Shown: positions 44,856 through 54,306, numbered from the stretch's first letter. The stretch is 64,000 nucleotides of DNA from SELP01 sp035969385 (GCF_035969385.1 NZ_JAYKKJ010000002.1:372001-436000); one strand, 5' to 3'. Notes: generated from the letters alone by a model not told the origin. Translations and numbers: made by a program.

Positions 44856-46166
44856 ATGATCGAACAGCTTCAGCAATATGCGATGGACGGGTGGGAGATC
44901 GCCAAGGCATGGCTTCTGTCGCCTGCGGCATGGTCGCAATTCGGGCTTTTGGTGGCGGCCTATGTGGCGGCGGTTCTGGTCAACAAGCACGTGACGCCGC
45001 AGGTCGAACGCATCCTGACGCCGAAGGACGATGACACTTCGATCATCGCCAAGGCGCGCCGCTTTGTCCTTATGTTCCTGCCGCTGGTCTTGCCGCTCGC
45101 GGCCTATGCGTTCACCGCAATCGGCGAAAGCGTCACCCGGTCGCTGTTTGGGTCCGGCGCGGTCATCGCCTTTGGCAAGCGGGTGTTCCTGTTCCTTGCG
45201 ATCCGGGCCTTTGCCCGCGACATGCTATCGGACCCGTTTTTGCGGTTCCTTGGGCGTTACGTCCTGATTCCGGCTGGCGCGGCCTATGCGCTTGGGCTGT
45301 GGCCCTTCGTGACGGAGAAGCTGGAATCAACCGTTGTTCCACTTGGCAACCTGTCATTTGATCTTTGGTGGCTTTCGAAGTTTATCGTTGTCGGCGGCAT
45401 CATCTTCTGGTTCGGGCGCTGGTCGAACGAACAATCGACCCAGATCTTGAAGCAACAGGAAGACATGCGGCCGGCGACCCGGCAACTGGCCATCAAGGCG
45501 GCAGAAATTGCGATCTTTGGCGCGGCCTTCCTTGTCCTGATGAATATCATGGGGGTCAGCCTCACCTCGCTTGCCGTTCTTGGCGGGGCCGTCGGTGTCG
45601 GGATCGGGTTCGGCCTGCAGCAGATCGCGTCGAACTTCATTTCGGGCATTATCCTTCTGCTCGAAGGGCAGGCGACGGTTGGCGATTACGTGGAACTTGA
45701 TGGGGGCGAAGCCGGGACCATCGTCAAGATGACCATGCGGGTCACGATCCTTGAGACGTTTGATGGCCGCTGGATCGTCGTTCCGAACGAGCATTTCATC
45801 ACGACACGGGTTGTCAACTATTCCGATCAGGGGTCTGCCAACCGCTACGAGGTGGAATTCTCGGTCTCCTACGACACCGATATCAACAAGGTGCCGGACA
45901 TCATCGAAGCGGCAGTGGCCAAGCACCCCGCCGTCCTGACCGAACCTGATGCGCCCGATTGCGAACTGCGTGGGTTTGGGGATAGTGGCATCGACTTTGC
46001 AATCGAGTTCTGGGTCAACGGAATCGACGATGGCCGCAACAAATACACCAGCCAGATCCGGTTCATCGTCTGGAACGCGCTGAAAGACGCCGGAATCGAA
46101 ATTCCCTATCCGCATCGTGTTGTCGAATTCCGGGGCGCTGTCCCGGACATGCCGAAGACCTCGTGA
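44856..46166 (+). CDS. MscS-family mechanosensitive ion channel
   Basis: A 436-residue inner-membrane channel that opens under membrane tension to release solutes on hypo-osmotic shock. N-terminal hydrophobic helices (about 25-180) precede the MscS core: AVLGGAVGVGIGFGLQQIASNFISGIILLLEG is the pore-lining TM3 region. The cytoplasmic beta domain follows (VGDYVELDGGEAGTIVKMTMRVTILETFDGRWIVVPNEHF), then the alpha/beta cage domain. It is larger than E. coli MscS (286) because of extra N-terminal helices. It is divergent from the HNH gene and overlaps the next gene's GTG start by 4 bases. Confidence 0.88.
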   Translation: MIEQLQQYAMDGWEIAKAWLLSPAAWSQFGLLVAAYVAAVLVNKHVTPQVERILTPKDDDTSIIAKARRFVLMFLPLVLPLAAYAFTAIGESVTRSLFGSGAVIAFGKRVFLFLAIRAFARDMLSDPFLRFLGRYVLIPAGAAYALGLWPFVTEKLESTVVPLGNLSFDLWWLSKFIVVGGIIFWFGRWSNEQSTQILKQQEDMRPATRQLAIKAAEIAIFGAAFLVLMNIMGVSLTSLAVLGGAVGVGIGFGLQQIASNFISGIILLLEGQATVGDYVELDGGEAGTIVKMTMRVTILETFDGRWIVVPNEHFITTRVVNYSDQGSANRYEVEFSVSYDTDINKVPDIIEAAVAKHPAVLTEPDAPDCELRGFGDSGIDFAIEFWVNGIDDGRNKYTSQIRFIVWNALKDAGIEIPYPHRVVEFRGAVPDMPKTS

Positions 46167-47353
46167 CTCAGGGACTTGTGATCGGTGCGGGCCCCGCCGG
46201 TCTGGCCGCGGCCGAGGAGATGGCCAAGGCAGGGATGCGGGTCACGGTGACCGAGGCAATGCCCTCTGTCGCCCGAAAATTCCTGATGGCCGGGAAATCG
46301 GGACTGAACCTGACCAAATCTGAACCGATGGACCAGTTCATCGCCGCCTACGGGGTGATTGATCTGGCGATGATCCCAATCCTGCGATCCTTCGGGCCAG
46401 AACAGGTAATCGAGTTCGCCGAAAGTCTCGGGCAAGAGGTTTTCGTCGGTTCGACGGGCCGGGTCTTTCCGAGGGTCATGAAGGCGTCGCCGCTATTGCG
46501 GGCATGGCTGCGGCGGCTGGCCGATCTTGGAGTAGACCTGCGGACACGGTGGCGCTGGACCGGCTTTGACGGTGTGGCGCTGCGGTTCGACACTCCCGAC
46601 GGTCCGGTGCAGCTGACGCCAGACGCAACGGTTTTGGCATTGGGCGGCGCAAGCTGGGCGCGGCTTGGATCACGGGGGGATTGGATTGAGCACTTGCCAG
46701 AGGGGTCCGTTGCCCCCTTCGCCCCGGCGAACATGGGGTTCATGGTGGAGTGGTCGGCACATATGGAACCGTTTTTCGGGGCGCCGGTGAAGGGCTGTGC
46801 CCTTCATGCCGGTCACGTGGTTGAACGGGGTGAGTTCGTCGTTTCAGCGAGGGGTATTGAAGGCGGTGGTATCTACGCGGTGTCGCGCGCTGTGCGTGAC
46901 GGGGCCGATCTTTTCCTCGATCTCTGCCCCGATCTGACGGTCGCAGAGGTTCGGGCCGGTCTGGCACGTGCGCGCGGCAAGTCAAGCCTGTCAAATCACC
47001 TCCGCAAGGTGCTTGGGCTTCAGGGCGTGAAACTGGCCCTTCTCAACGAATTCGGGCGCCCGTTTCCCGATGACTTTGCCCCCGTGATCAAGGCGCTGAC
47101 CCTGCGCCTTGACGGTCCCCGCCCCATGGACGAAGCGATCTCGACCGCGGGCGGTGTCCGGTTTTCGGCCCTGACCGAAGGGTTGATGCTGAAGAATCGC
47201 CCCGGCGTGTTCTGCGCGGGTGAAATGCTTGATTGGGAGGCTCCGACCGGGGGCTATCTGATCACCGGCTGCCTTGCCACCGGGCGCTGGGCCGGGCGGG
47301 CGGCGGCGGCTCATGCAGGGGCCTCTCTTGCCGATGCATCGGGCGGCGCATAG
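46163..47353 (+). CDS. BaiN/HI0933-like FAD-dependent oxidoreductase (TIGR03862 type)
   Basis: A 396-residue flavoprotein. The N-terminal dinucleotide motif is GAGPAGLAAAEEMAKAG, followed by the HI0933-type signature MAGKSGLNLTKSEP. The C-terminal FAD segment is GVFCAGEMLDWEAPTGGYL. The family is widespread and its physiological substrate is mostly unknown; BaiN itself acts on bile acids. The GTG start overlaps the MscS stop (GTGA), which suggests translational coupling but no obvious common function. Confidence 0.83.
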   Translation: MTQGLVIGAGPAGLAAAEEMAKAGMRVTVTEAMPSVARKFLMAGKSGLNLTKSEPMDQFIAAYGVIDLAMIPILRSFGPEQVIEFAESLGQEVFVGSTGRVFPRVMKASPLLRAWLRRLADLGVDLRTRWRWTGFDGVALRFDTPDGPVQLTPDATVLALGGASWARLGSRGDWIEHLPEGSVAPFAPANMGFMVEWSAHMEPFFGAPVKGCALHAGHVVERGEFVVSARGIEGGGIYAVSRAVRDGADLFLDLCPDLTVAEVRAGLARARGKSSLSNHLRKVLGLQGVKLALLNEFGRPFPDDFAPVIKALTLRLDGPRPMDEAISTAGGVRFSALTEGLMLKNRPGVFCAGEMLDWEAPTGGYLITGCLATGRWAGRAAAAHAGASLADASGGA

Positions 47354-47454
47354 GTTGTCGCCCATGCCCACCGGGAAGGAGCTGACCGTGACAGCAACAG
47401 CGCGTGCCGACCATCGACGCCGGATGCTAATCTTGGTCTGTTGCGGCTGACATC

Positions 47455-48681
47455 ATGGCACGGTCCCTGACACTTGCGGCCTTTCTGGCGCTGCGCGGGT
47501 CCGGCGAACGGACGGGCCGGGGCGGCGCAGATTGGCCCGATCGCCCGGCCGGTCGTGTGATCTGGTTTCGCCTGCAGCGGGCGGATCGTATCCCCGCCGC
47601 GGTCGCCCTTGCCGAAGCGATCCGTGCGGACGGCGACCCTTTCGCCTTTGTCGCGACCCTTCCCAGGGGAGAGGTCATTCAGGATGATGGAAGCCCGTCC
47701 CACATGCTGTTCCTCGAGGAACCCGCTCCGACGCCGGCGGGGGTGGCGCGGTTCATCGATCATTGGGCGCCCGATACACTCGTTTGGGTGGGTGGGGCGC
47801 TTGAACCTGGTCTGATTGTCGAAACCGATGATCGGATTGCACGGCGTCTTCTGCTGGATGCCCGCGATCAAAGCCTGGGCATGGGGATCGGGTCGTGGTG
47901 GTTTTCGCGGATCGCGGGGCCGGTTCTTGACCGGTTCGATCACATTCTTGCCGTCGATGCGGAAACCCGAAACCGGCTTGCCCGACTGACATCTGACAAG
48001 GGCGACCGGATCGAGGTCACAGGGCGGCTTGATGAAGGCGCGCCAATTCTCTCTTGCCGAGAGGATGACAGGGCCGATCTTGCCGCGGCCCTTGGGACCC
48101 GGCCGGTCTGGGTCGCGGCGTCAGCGACGCTGGCGGAGGTCAACCAGATCGCCGCCGCGCATCGTCAGGCCGCCCGCCGGGCGCACAGGTTGATGCTGGT
48201 GTTCGATGCCCGCCATCCCGAAGAAGGGGCCGAGATTGCGGAACGCTTCGAGGCGATGAGGTTTCAGGTCGTGCGCCGCAGCACCGGTGTCGACCTGACA
48301 GAGGGCACCCAAATTCTGGTGGCTGACGATGGGCCTGAACTTGGCCTTTGGTATCGGCTGGCCCCCATCGCCTATATGGGCAACACGCTTGTCGGTGGTG
48401 GCAGCCCGGATCCGTTTGCGGCGGCGGCGCTTGGATCGGCAACTATCCACGGCCCCCTGACAACGCCCCACCCCGGCCGTTTTGCGCAGTTGGATGCCGT
48501 GGGCGCGACCCGGGCCATTCGAACTGCGGAAGAGTTGGGACAGGCGGTGGAAACGCTTCTTGCCCCGGACAAGGCCGCCCTTGTCGCCCATGCGGCTTGG
48601 GAGGTGATTTCAAGCGGGGCCGGTGCCACAAACCGGGCCGCCCGGCTGATCGCCAGAGACTTGCCAGAGGAGGCCGCATGA
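47455..48681 (+). CDS. KdtA-like (Kdo transferase family) glycosyltransferase, divergent
   Basis: A 408-residue GT-B fold protein with the layout of 3-deoxy-D-manno-octulosonate transferase (WaaA/KdtA) and sitting directly before lpxK, so a role in lipid A assembly is likely. It is divergent: where KdtA has a HxASVGE-type motif with its catalytic Glu, this protein reads FRLQRADRIPAAVAL, and the GGHNxLEPA motif is replaced by GGGSPDPFAAAAL. It may therefore use other residues, have another sugar specificity, or be an accessory homologue. Its end overlaps the lpxK start (ATGA), and RBS text for lpxK lies within it. Confidence 0.7.
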   Translation: MARSLTLAAFLALRGSGERTGRGGADWPDRPAGRVIWFRLQRADRIPAAVALAEAIRADGDPFAFVATLPRGEVIQDDGSPSHMLFLEEPAPTPAGVARFIDHWAPDTLVWVGGALEPGLIVETDDRIARRLLLDARDQSLGMGIGSWWFSRIAGPVLDRFDHILAVDAETRNRLARLTSDKGDRIEVTGRLDEGAPILSCREDDRADLAAALGTRPVWVAASATLAEVNQIAAAHRQAARRAHRLMLVFDARHPEEGAEIAERFEAMRFQVVRRSTGVDLTEGTQILVADDGPELGLWYRLAPIAYMGNTLVGGGSPDPFAAAALGSATIHGPLTTPHPGRFAQLDAVGATRAIRTAEELGQAVETLLAPDKAALVAHAAWEVISSGAGATNRAARLIARDLPEEAA

Positions 48682-49688
48682 AAACGCCGCTGTTCTGGTT
48701 CAGGCCACTGCACAGGCCCGGGCTATGGCCACGGGTGCTGGCGCCGCTTGGATGGCTTTATGGTTGGGCAACCGCACGGCGGTTGCGGCGCGGGCCGGGA
48801 TACCGGGCCGGGGTTCCAGTCATTTGCATCGGAAACCTGAACGCGGGCGGCACGGGAAAGACGCCGACCACAATCGCCCTTGCACAACGACTAACCGGCT
48901 GGGGGCTGGCCGTGCACGTTGTGTCGCGCGGTCATGGCGGCCGGTTGGAAGGGCCGGTTCGGGTCGACGAACGCGGGCACAAGGCCGCCGACGTGGGGGA
49001 CGAACCGCTCTTGCTGGCGGCCTTCACACCTACATGGATTGCGCGGGACCGCGCGGCGGGAATACGCGCCGCCGAGGACGCGGGCGCCGACGTGATCCTG
49101 ATGGATGACGGGTTTCAGAACCCGGCGGTTCAAAAGGATCTGTCCATCATCGTCGTCGACGCACGAAAAGGGTTTGGCAACGGGCGATGCATTCCGGCGG
49201 GACCACTGCGCGAACCGGTGGCCGTCGGGCTGTCCCGGGGGGATTTGCTTCTGACCATTGGCAGCCCGTCAGATCAGGCCGGATTTCGCGACCGCTGTGG
49301 CAGCGCGGTTCCCGTGGCCATGCCGCATGTGACCGGCGCGTTGCGCCCATTGCAAACCGGGATGCATTGGCAGGGGATGCGCGTCCTCGCCTTTGCCGGG
49401 ATCGGCCACCCCGAAAAATTCTTTGCCACTCTGCGCGACCTTGGGGCCGAGGTTATCCGGGCCGAGGCCCTGACCGATCACCAGCCCCTGACCGAAGCCC
49501 TGATGACCCGGCTGGAGGTCGAGGGGAAGGCCCGCGTGGCGCAACTTGTCACCACGGAAAAAGACGCGGTCCGTTTGCCCGACAGTTTTCGCCCCAAGGT
49601 GCTAAGCCTGCCGGTCCGGCTTGAACTGGACGATTGGTCGGCGCTTGATGCCGCGCTGGGCCAAATCGGGCTGACCCCCAAGACCTAG
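48678..49688 (+). CDS. lpxK: Tetraacyldisaccharide 4'-kinase LpxK
   Basis: A 336-residue membrane-associated kinase that phosphorylates the 4' position of the lipid A precursor. The P-loop is GNLNAGGTGKTPTTIAL near residues 53-69. Further family text is HVVSRGHGGRLEGP, DVGDEPLLLA, DVILMDDGFQNPAVQKD and LVTTEKDAVRLP. GAGGAGG lies upstream of ATG 48678, which overlaps the preceding KdtA-like gene. Its stop overlaps that of the convergent CoA transferase gene by 4 bases. Confidence 0.95.
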   Translation: MKTPLFWFRPLHRPGLWPRVLAPLGWLYGWATARRLRRGPGYRAGVPVICIGNLNAGGTGKTPTTIALAQRLTGWGLAVHVVSRGHGGRLEGPVRVDERGHKAADVGDEPLLLAAFTPTWIARDRAAGIRAAEDAGADVILMDDGFQNPAVQKDLSIIVVDARKGFGNGRCIPAGPLREPVAVGLSRGDLLLTIGSPSDQAGFRDRCGSAVPVAMPHVTGALRPLQTGMHWQGMRVLAFAGIGHPEKFFATLRDLGAEVIRAEALTDHQPLTEALMTRLEVEGKARVAQLVTTEKDAVRLPDSFRPKVLSLPVRLELDDWSALDAALGQIGLTPKT

Positions 49689-50809
49689 TCGTCCAGAAGG
49701 GCCTGATGTTCCCCCAGCTTGGGCGAGGCGTCGGCCAGCGACAACTGTGCCCCGGAAAAGGTGATCGGCGTCCGGACGCCCGGCAAGCCGTCCGGGGTGA
49801 TTTGCATTCCCCGGTGCACGATCTGCGGATCGGCAAAGACCTCTCCCATGTCATTGATCGGCCCGGCGGGCACGCCAGCACCTTCACATCCGGCCAATAG
49901 CTCTGCCTTGGTCCAGCCCCGGGTTCTGACCATCAGCAGATCAATCAGGGCCGCCCGGTTTTCAAGGCGATCCGCGTTGGTCGCATAGGCCGGGTCGGTG
50001 GCGAGTTCAGGGCATCCCAACAACGAGCAAAGCTTGGCAAACTGCCCGTCATTGCCAACCGCGATGATGATGAACCCGTCCGAGCAATCGAACACCTGAT
50101 AAGGCACGATGTTCGGGTGGGCGTTGCCCATGCGCATCGGCGGCGTGCCTGTGGACAGGTAGTTCATCGCCTGGTTCGCAGTGATCGAGGTCGCGACATC
50201 GAACAGTGACATGTCGATGTGCTGCCCCTTGCCGGTCTGTCCACGTTGATGCAGCGCGGCAAGGATGGCCGTGGCAGCATAGACCCCGGTGAAGATATCG
50301 GTGATCGCGACGCCGACCTTTTGCGGTTGGCCATCTGGTTCCCCGGTGATCGACATTAGCCCGGACATGCCCTGAATGATGTAATCGTATCCGGCCCGGT
50401 GGGCATAGGGGCCATCCTGACCGAACCCGGTGACCGAACAGTAGATCAGGCCGGGGTTGGTGGCGGAGAGACTGGCGAAGTCCAGACCATACTTGGACAG
50501 ACCGCCAACCTTGAAATTCTCGATCACGACGTCGGCGTCAGCCACCAGCCTGCGCACCTGTTCCTGCCCTTCAGAGGTGCGGAAATCGACGCAGACGGAT
50601 TTCTTGCCGCGATTGCAACAGTGGAAATAGGCGGCCGACTTGTCGCCGTCCCGTTCGATGAACGGAGGTCCCCAGGTTCGGGTGTCATCCCCCGCAGGGC
50701 TTTCGACCTTGATGACCTCGGCCCCCAGATCGGCAAGGGTCTGGCCAGCCCAAGGGCCGGCCAGAATCCGTGCCAGTTCGACGACCTTCAGGCCAGCAAG
50801 CGGGGTCAT
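49685..50809 (-). CDS. CaiB/BaiF family CoA transferase
   Basis: A 374-residue class III CoA transferase, moving CoA between carboxylic acids through an aspartyl-CoA thioester intermediate. The family start KVVELARILAGPWAGQTLADLGAEVIKVE is clear, and the conserved Asp is D171 in VAITDIFTGVYAA. The acyl pair is not known: formyl, carnitine, bile acid, methylmalate and others are all in this family. Its start overlaps the stop of the DsbA-like gene by 4 bases. Possible operon with that gene and the DUF721 gene, all on the minus strand. Confidence 0.88.
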   Translation of the reverse strand: MTPLAGLKVVELARILAGPWAGQTLADLGAEVIKVESPAGDDTRTWGPPFIERDGDKSAAYFHCCNRGKKSVCVDFRTSEGQEQVRRLVADADVVIENFKVGGLSKYGLDFASLSATNPGLIYCSVTGFGQDGPYAHRAGYDYIIQGMSGLMSITGEPDGQPQKVGVAITDIFTGVYAATAILAALHQRGQTGKGQHIDMSLFDVATSITANQAMNYLSTGTPPMRMGNAHPNIVPYQVFDCSDGFIIIAVGNDGQFAKLCSLLGCPELATDPAYATNADRLENRAALIDLLMVRTRGWTKAELLAGCEGAGVPAGPINDMGEVFADPQIVHRGMQITPDGLPGVRTPITFSGAQLSLADASPKLGEHQALLDD

Positions 50810-51429
50810 TCTGCGGGCAGGGCTGCGTCGATCGCGGCGGCAAAATCGGCATAGTTGGTCAGCCGCTGCCGTTCTCCGTTGATGAAGACCGTGGGCGTGC
50901 CGGTGATGTCGTCAGCCTCTGCATTCGCTTCGCTGGTGGCAAGGATCTCTTGCGCCAGTTCGGCATCGGTAAAACAGGCATCCAGATCGTCGGCGCTGTA
51001 GCCTGCGGCAAGACCGATCTTCTGCAACTCGTCCGCGATGGTCACAGGGTCGCCGGAGGACAGCCAGGTTTCCTGATTGTCGAACAGCAGGTCACTGACC
51101 CCGAAATAGCGCATCGGATCGCCGCAGCGCGCCAGCATCCCGGCCCAGATATCCACCCGGTTGCGGACCAGTTCGCGGTAGATGAAGCGGACTTTCCCGG
51201 TCTGGATGTAGTCGGTGTTCATCTGTTTGAAGAAATCCGCATGAAAGCTTGCGCAATGCGGGCAGGTGAACGACCCGTATTCCAGAACAGTCACCGGGGC
51301 GTCTTCAGCACCCATCGTCATTTCGATCACGCGCGATGCAGGCGCTTCCTCTGCTTCCTGGGCAAAGCTGGGGAGGGTGCCCAGCGCGAAAACGGCTGCG
51401 GTACTGGCAAGAAGGGTGCGACGGTTCAT
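50806..51429 (-). CDS. DsbA-family thioredoxin-like periplasmic oxidoreductase
   Basis: A 207-residue exported thioredoxin-fold protein. The signal MNRRTLLASTAAVFALGTLPSFA has a twin-arginine-like RRTLL start, cleavage near residue 23. The redox site is C56-P-H-C59 in YGSFTCPHCASF, and the cis-Pro loop is GTPTVFINGE. It is a DsbA/DsbG-like enzyme of the type seen in Rhodobacteraceae, which could form or isomerise disulfides or act in cytochrome maturation. Its stop overlaps the CoA transferase start, and the DUF721 gene ends 9 bases upstream of its start. Confidence 0.88.
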   Translation of the reverse strand: MNRRTLLASTAAVFALGTLPSFAQEAEEAPASRVIEMTMGAEDAPVTVLEYGSFTCPHCASFHADFFKQMNTDYIQTGKVRFIYRELVRNRVDIWAGMLARCGDPMRYFGVSDLLFDNQETWLSSGDPVTIADELQKIGLAAGYSADDLDACFTDAELAQEILATSEANAEADDITGTPTVFINGERQRLTNYADFAAAIDAALPAE

Positions 51430-51438
51430 GGCTCGGCC

Positions 51439-51969
51439 TTACGTATTTTGATTGCGTTTCGATTTGGTCAGAACATTGGATGCCAGCCGTTCAAGTGCAA
51501 GTCGCAATTCCGTGCTGTCGATTCCAGTGGCGATTTCCGCCGCCTGCGCCGTGACCTCGGGGTCGGCTTCGGGCGGCGCGGTGCGTCTCGGGGCGGGCGT
51601 GAATTCGACGCGGCCCTCGGCAAAGCCGGTTGGTGCGGTCTGGGTCACCCGAATCCGGGCAATGGCGTTGTAGCCGTAGCAGGCGTTGACCTTTTCCCGA
51701 ATGGCGTCCTTTTGCATGTCCAGCATGGGGGCCTGCGCGCCGGTCGTCAGTAGCGTCAGCGTCGCGCCAAGACCGCCCCGACCATAAGAAACCTCAACCG
51801 GGCGGGCGATGGCGGCGATCCCTTCGCCCACAACCTCGACCCAATGGGTCAACAGGCGGCTTTGCGCGAATCCACGGGTTTCCGACGCCTTGCGAATCCG
51901 CGACTGGGTCAGCGTTGCGACCCTCGAAAACCCGCGCGTGGTTCCTTTATGCCGTGGCGTTTTGTCCAT
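51439..51969 (-). CDS. DUF721 (DciA-like) protein
   Basis: A 176-residue protein of the DUF721 family, to which DciA, the bacterial loader of the replicative helicase DnaB, belongs. The core is RIRKASETRGFAQSRLLTHWVEVVGEGIAAIARPVEVSYG followed by a GATLTLLTTGAQAPMLDMQKDAIREKVNACYGY strand-helix unit, which fits the KH-like DciA fold. The C-terminal half is less conserved. A helicase-loading role is a family-level inference; Rhodobacterales lack DnaC. It is divergent from mutY with 65 bases between. Confidence 0.82.
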   Translation of the reverse strand: MDKTPRHKGTTRGFSRVATLTQSRIRKASETRGFAQSRLLTHWVEVVGEGIAAIARPVEVSYGRGGLGATLTLLTTGAQAPMLDMQKDAIREKVNACYGYNAIARIRVTQTAPTGFAEGRVEFTPAPRRTAPPEADPEVTAQAAEIATGIDSTELRLALERLASNVLTKSKRNQNT

Positions 51970-52034
51970 CGCGCACTATTCTAGACCCCTTGGCGGAAGG
52001 TGCCAGCGAAACCATGCGGACAGGGGCATAAACA

Positions 52035-53093
52035 TTGCGTGACGAGGTCAGGGCGCACAGCGCCGATCTTCTGGAATGGTACGACAGACATGCCCGCGTG
52101 ATGCCGTGGCGGATCGGTCCGTCAGACCGCAAGGCGGGCATCCGGCCCGATCCCTATCGCGTCTGGTTGTCCGAGGTGATGTTGCAGCAAACCACCGTGG
52201 CCGCGGTGCGCGATTATTTTCACCGGTTCACGGCCCGTTGGCCCACAGTGGCCGATCTGGCCGCGGCGGCGGATGCCGATGTGATGGGCGAATGGGCGGG
52301 CCTTGGGTACTACGCCCGCGCCCGGAACCTTCTGAAATGTGCGCGGGTTGTCGTCGCGGATCATGGCGGCGTGTTTCCGGACACGCGCGCGGCGCTGCTC
52401 ACGCTGCCCGGTATCGGCCCCTATACCGCGTCCGCCATCGCGGCGATCGCCTTTGACGAACCGGCGACCGTGGTGGATGGCAACGTTGAACGGGTGATGG
52501 CGCGACTGCATGATGTGCACACACCCTTACCTACCGCCAAAGCAGAACTGACGGACCTTGCCGCCGTCCTGACCCCCACGGACCGGCCCGGCGACTATGC
52601 CCAGGCGGTCATGGACCTTGGCGCGACGATCTGCACCCCGAAGAACCCTGCCTGCGGCATCTGCCCTTGGCGTGTTCCTTGCAAGGCACGGGCGCAGGGC
52701 ACGGCATCGACCCTGCCCCGCAAGGAGCCGAAGAAGGCCAAGCCCGTTCGCCGGGGGATTGCCTATGTCGCCCGCCGCATCGACGGCGCCTATCTGCTGG
52801 AGCGGCGGCCCGACAGCGGGCTGCTTGGCGGGATGCTCGGCTGGCCCGGCACTGATTGGGCCGAGGTCCCGCCGGACCCGGCCCCACCGATCCGCGGCGA
52901 ATGGCGCGAGATCGGGGCAGAGGTCCGGCACACATTCACCCATTTCCACCTGCGGCTGACAGTGATGAAGGCGACTGTTCCGTTGGATCGCACCCCGGCG
53001 CGCGGCGATTTCTTGGACCCGCCCGATTTTCGCCCCTCCGATCTGCCAACGGTCATGCGGAAGGTTTTTGACCTTGCGCAAGGCGGCAATTGA
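52035..53093 (+). CDS. mutY: A/G-specific adenine DNA glycosylase MutY
   Basis: A 352-residue base-excision repair enzyme that removes A opposite 8-oxoguanine. The catalytic Glu is E47 in WLSEVMLQQTT. The helix-hairpin-helix is LPGIGPYTASAIAA and the catalytic Asp is D148 in VVDGNVERV. The iron-sulfur cluster ligands are C200, C207, C210 and C216 (spacing 6-2-5). The C-terminal NUDIX-like domain (about 235-352) recognises 8-oxoG. The start is TTG 52035 with AGGGG about 8 bases upstream; no better start exists without losing the first helix. Confidence 0.95.
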   Translation: MRDEVRAHSADLLEWYDRHARVMPWRIGPSDRKAGIRPDPYRVWLSEVMLQQTTVAAVRDYFHRFTARWPTVADLAAAADADVMGEWAGLGYYARARNLLKCARVVVADHGGVFPDTRAALLTLPGIGPYTASAIAAIAFDEPATVVDGNVERVMARLHDVHTPLPTAKAELTDLAAVLTPTDRPGDYAQAVMDLGATICTPKNPACGICPWRVPCKARAQGTASTLPRKEPKKAKPVRRGIAYVARRIDGAYLLERRPDSGLLGGMLGWPGTDWAEVPPDPAPPIRGEWREIGAEVRHTFTHFHLRLTVMKATVPLDRTPARGDFLDPPDFRPSDLPTVMRKVFDLAQGGN

Positions 53094-53157
53094 CCGCTTG
53101 GGCAAGTCTGGCCTTTAGCGCTAGGCTATGGCGGTCGAAGGGTGTGGAGGTGTTCCA

Positions 53158-54294
53158 ATGATCGTTCCCGCAGAGCAGATGTCCCGGATTACGCGGGCCC
53201 TGCCGTTCTGGCTGTCACTCGGGTTGATCCCGCTGGCATGGATCAGTGCGACGCAGGGCGGTTGGACCATCGCGCTCTTGCCACTGGCGACGTGGTATCT
53301 GTTCTCCGGGCTGGACGCGATCCTTGGCCGTTACTCTGACAACGCCGATCTGGATACCCCGCCCGAGGGCCTGTTCTGGTATCAATTGGTCACGCTGATT
53401 TGGGTGCCGCTGCAACTGCTGACCATATTTGGCATTCTCGCCTATGTTACCCGAACCGACCATCTGAACGGCATCAGCCAATGGGCCTTGTTCGCGGTTC
53501 TGGGCGTGGTGTCCGGCACCATCGGGATCAACTACAGCCACGAATTGATGCACCAGAGAAACCGGTTCGAACGCTGGCTGGGCGATATCCTTCTGGGGTC
53601 GGTCCTTTACGGGCATTTCCGGTCGGAACATCTCTTGGTGCATCACCGATATGTCGGCACCCCCCGCGATCCGGTGACCGCCCGCTATAACGAAGGGTTC
53701 CACCGGTTTTTCCCAAGGGTGCTTCGCGAAAGCCTTGTGTCTTCCTTTCGGGCCGAACAGGCGATGCTGGCCCGCAAATCCCTGCCGTGGTGGCATCCGA
53801 CCAACCCGTTCTGGCGTTATTGGGCGCTTGAGGCCGGGTTTGTCATTCTGGCCCTTCTGATCGGCGGTTGGTGGGGCGTCTTCCTGTTCGCGACACAGGC
53901 CTTCTGGGCGGTGTTTCAGCTCGAACTGGTCAACTACGTCGAACACTACGGGCTGACGCGGAAGCATCTTGGCGAAGGGAAGTACGAACATGTTCTGCCG
54001 CGCCATTCGTGGAATGCGGATCACCGGGCGTCCAACTGGCTGCTGATCAACCTGCAACGTCATTCGGACCACCACTATAAACCCGACCGGCGGTTCCCGC
54101 TGCTGCAAACCTATGACGATGCCGATGCCCCGCAGCTGCCCTTCGGCTATCCGATCATGACGCTGGCCGCACTTGTTCCGCCCCTGTGGCGGCGGGTGAT
54201 GAACCCGCGGGTTCGCAACTGGCGCGCGCGCTATTACCCCGAGATCACGGATTGGGAGCCCTACAAGGCGGGCACCACCCCGATGCCGCGCTGA
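53158..54294 (+). CDS. alkB: Alkane 1-monooxygenase-like integral-membrane di-iron hydroxylase
   Basis: A 378-residue membrane di-iron enzyme that hydroxylates terminal carbons of alkanes or related chains, needing rubredoxin and its reductase. Histidine motifs: HELMH (128-132), EHLLVHH (157-163), HYG in NYVEHYGL (259-266), and RHSDHH (301-306). These follow the AlkB order, though the second box reads EHLLVHH instead of the more usual EHxxGHH. ATG 53158 has GGAGG upstream; ATG 53128 is too early. No rubredoxin gene is nearby. A fatty-acid desaturase-like substrate cannot be ruled out. Confidence 0.85.
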   Translation: MIVPAEQMSRITRALPFWLSLGLIPLAWISATQGGWTIALLPLATWYLFSGLDAILGRYSDNADLDTPPEGLFWYQLVTLIWVPLQLLTIFGILAYVTRTDHLNGISQWALFAVLGVVSGTIGINYSHELMHQRNRFERWLGDILLGSVLYGHFRSEHLLVHHRYVGTPRDPVTARYNEGFHRFFPRVLRESLVSSFRAEQAMLARKSLPWWHPTNPFWRYWALEAGFVILALLIGGWWGVFLFATQAFWAVFQLELVNYVEHYGLTRKHLGEGKYEHVLPRHSWNADHRASNWLLINLQRHSDHHYKPDRRFPLLQTYDDADAPQLPFGYPIMTLAALVPPLWRRVMNPRVRNWRARYYPEITDWEPYKAGTTPMPR

Positions 54295-54306
54295 CGGAAC
54301 AAAAAA

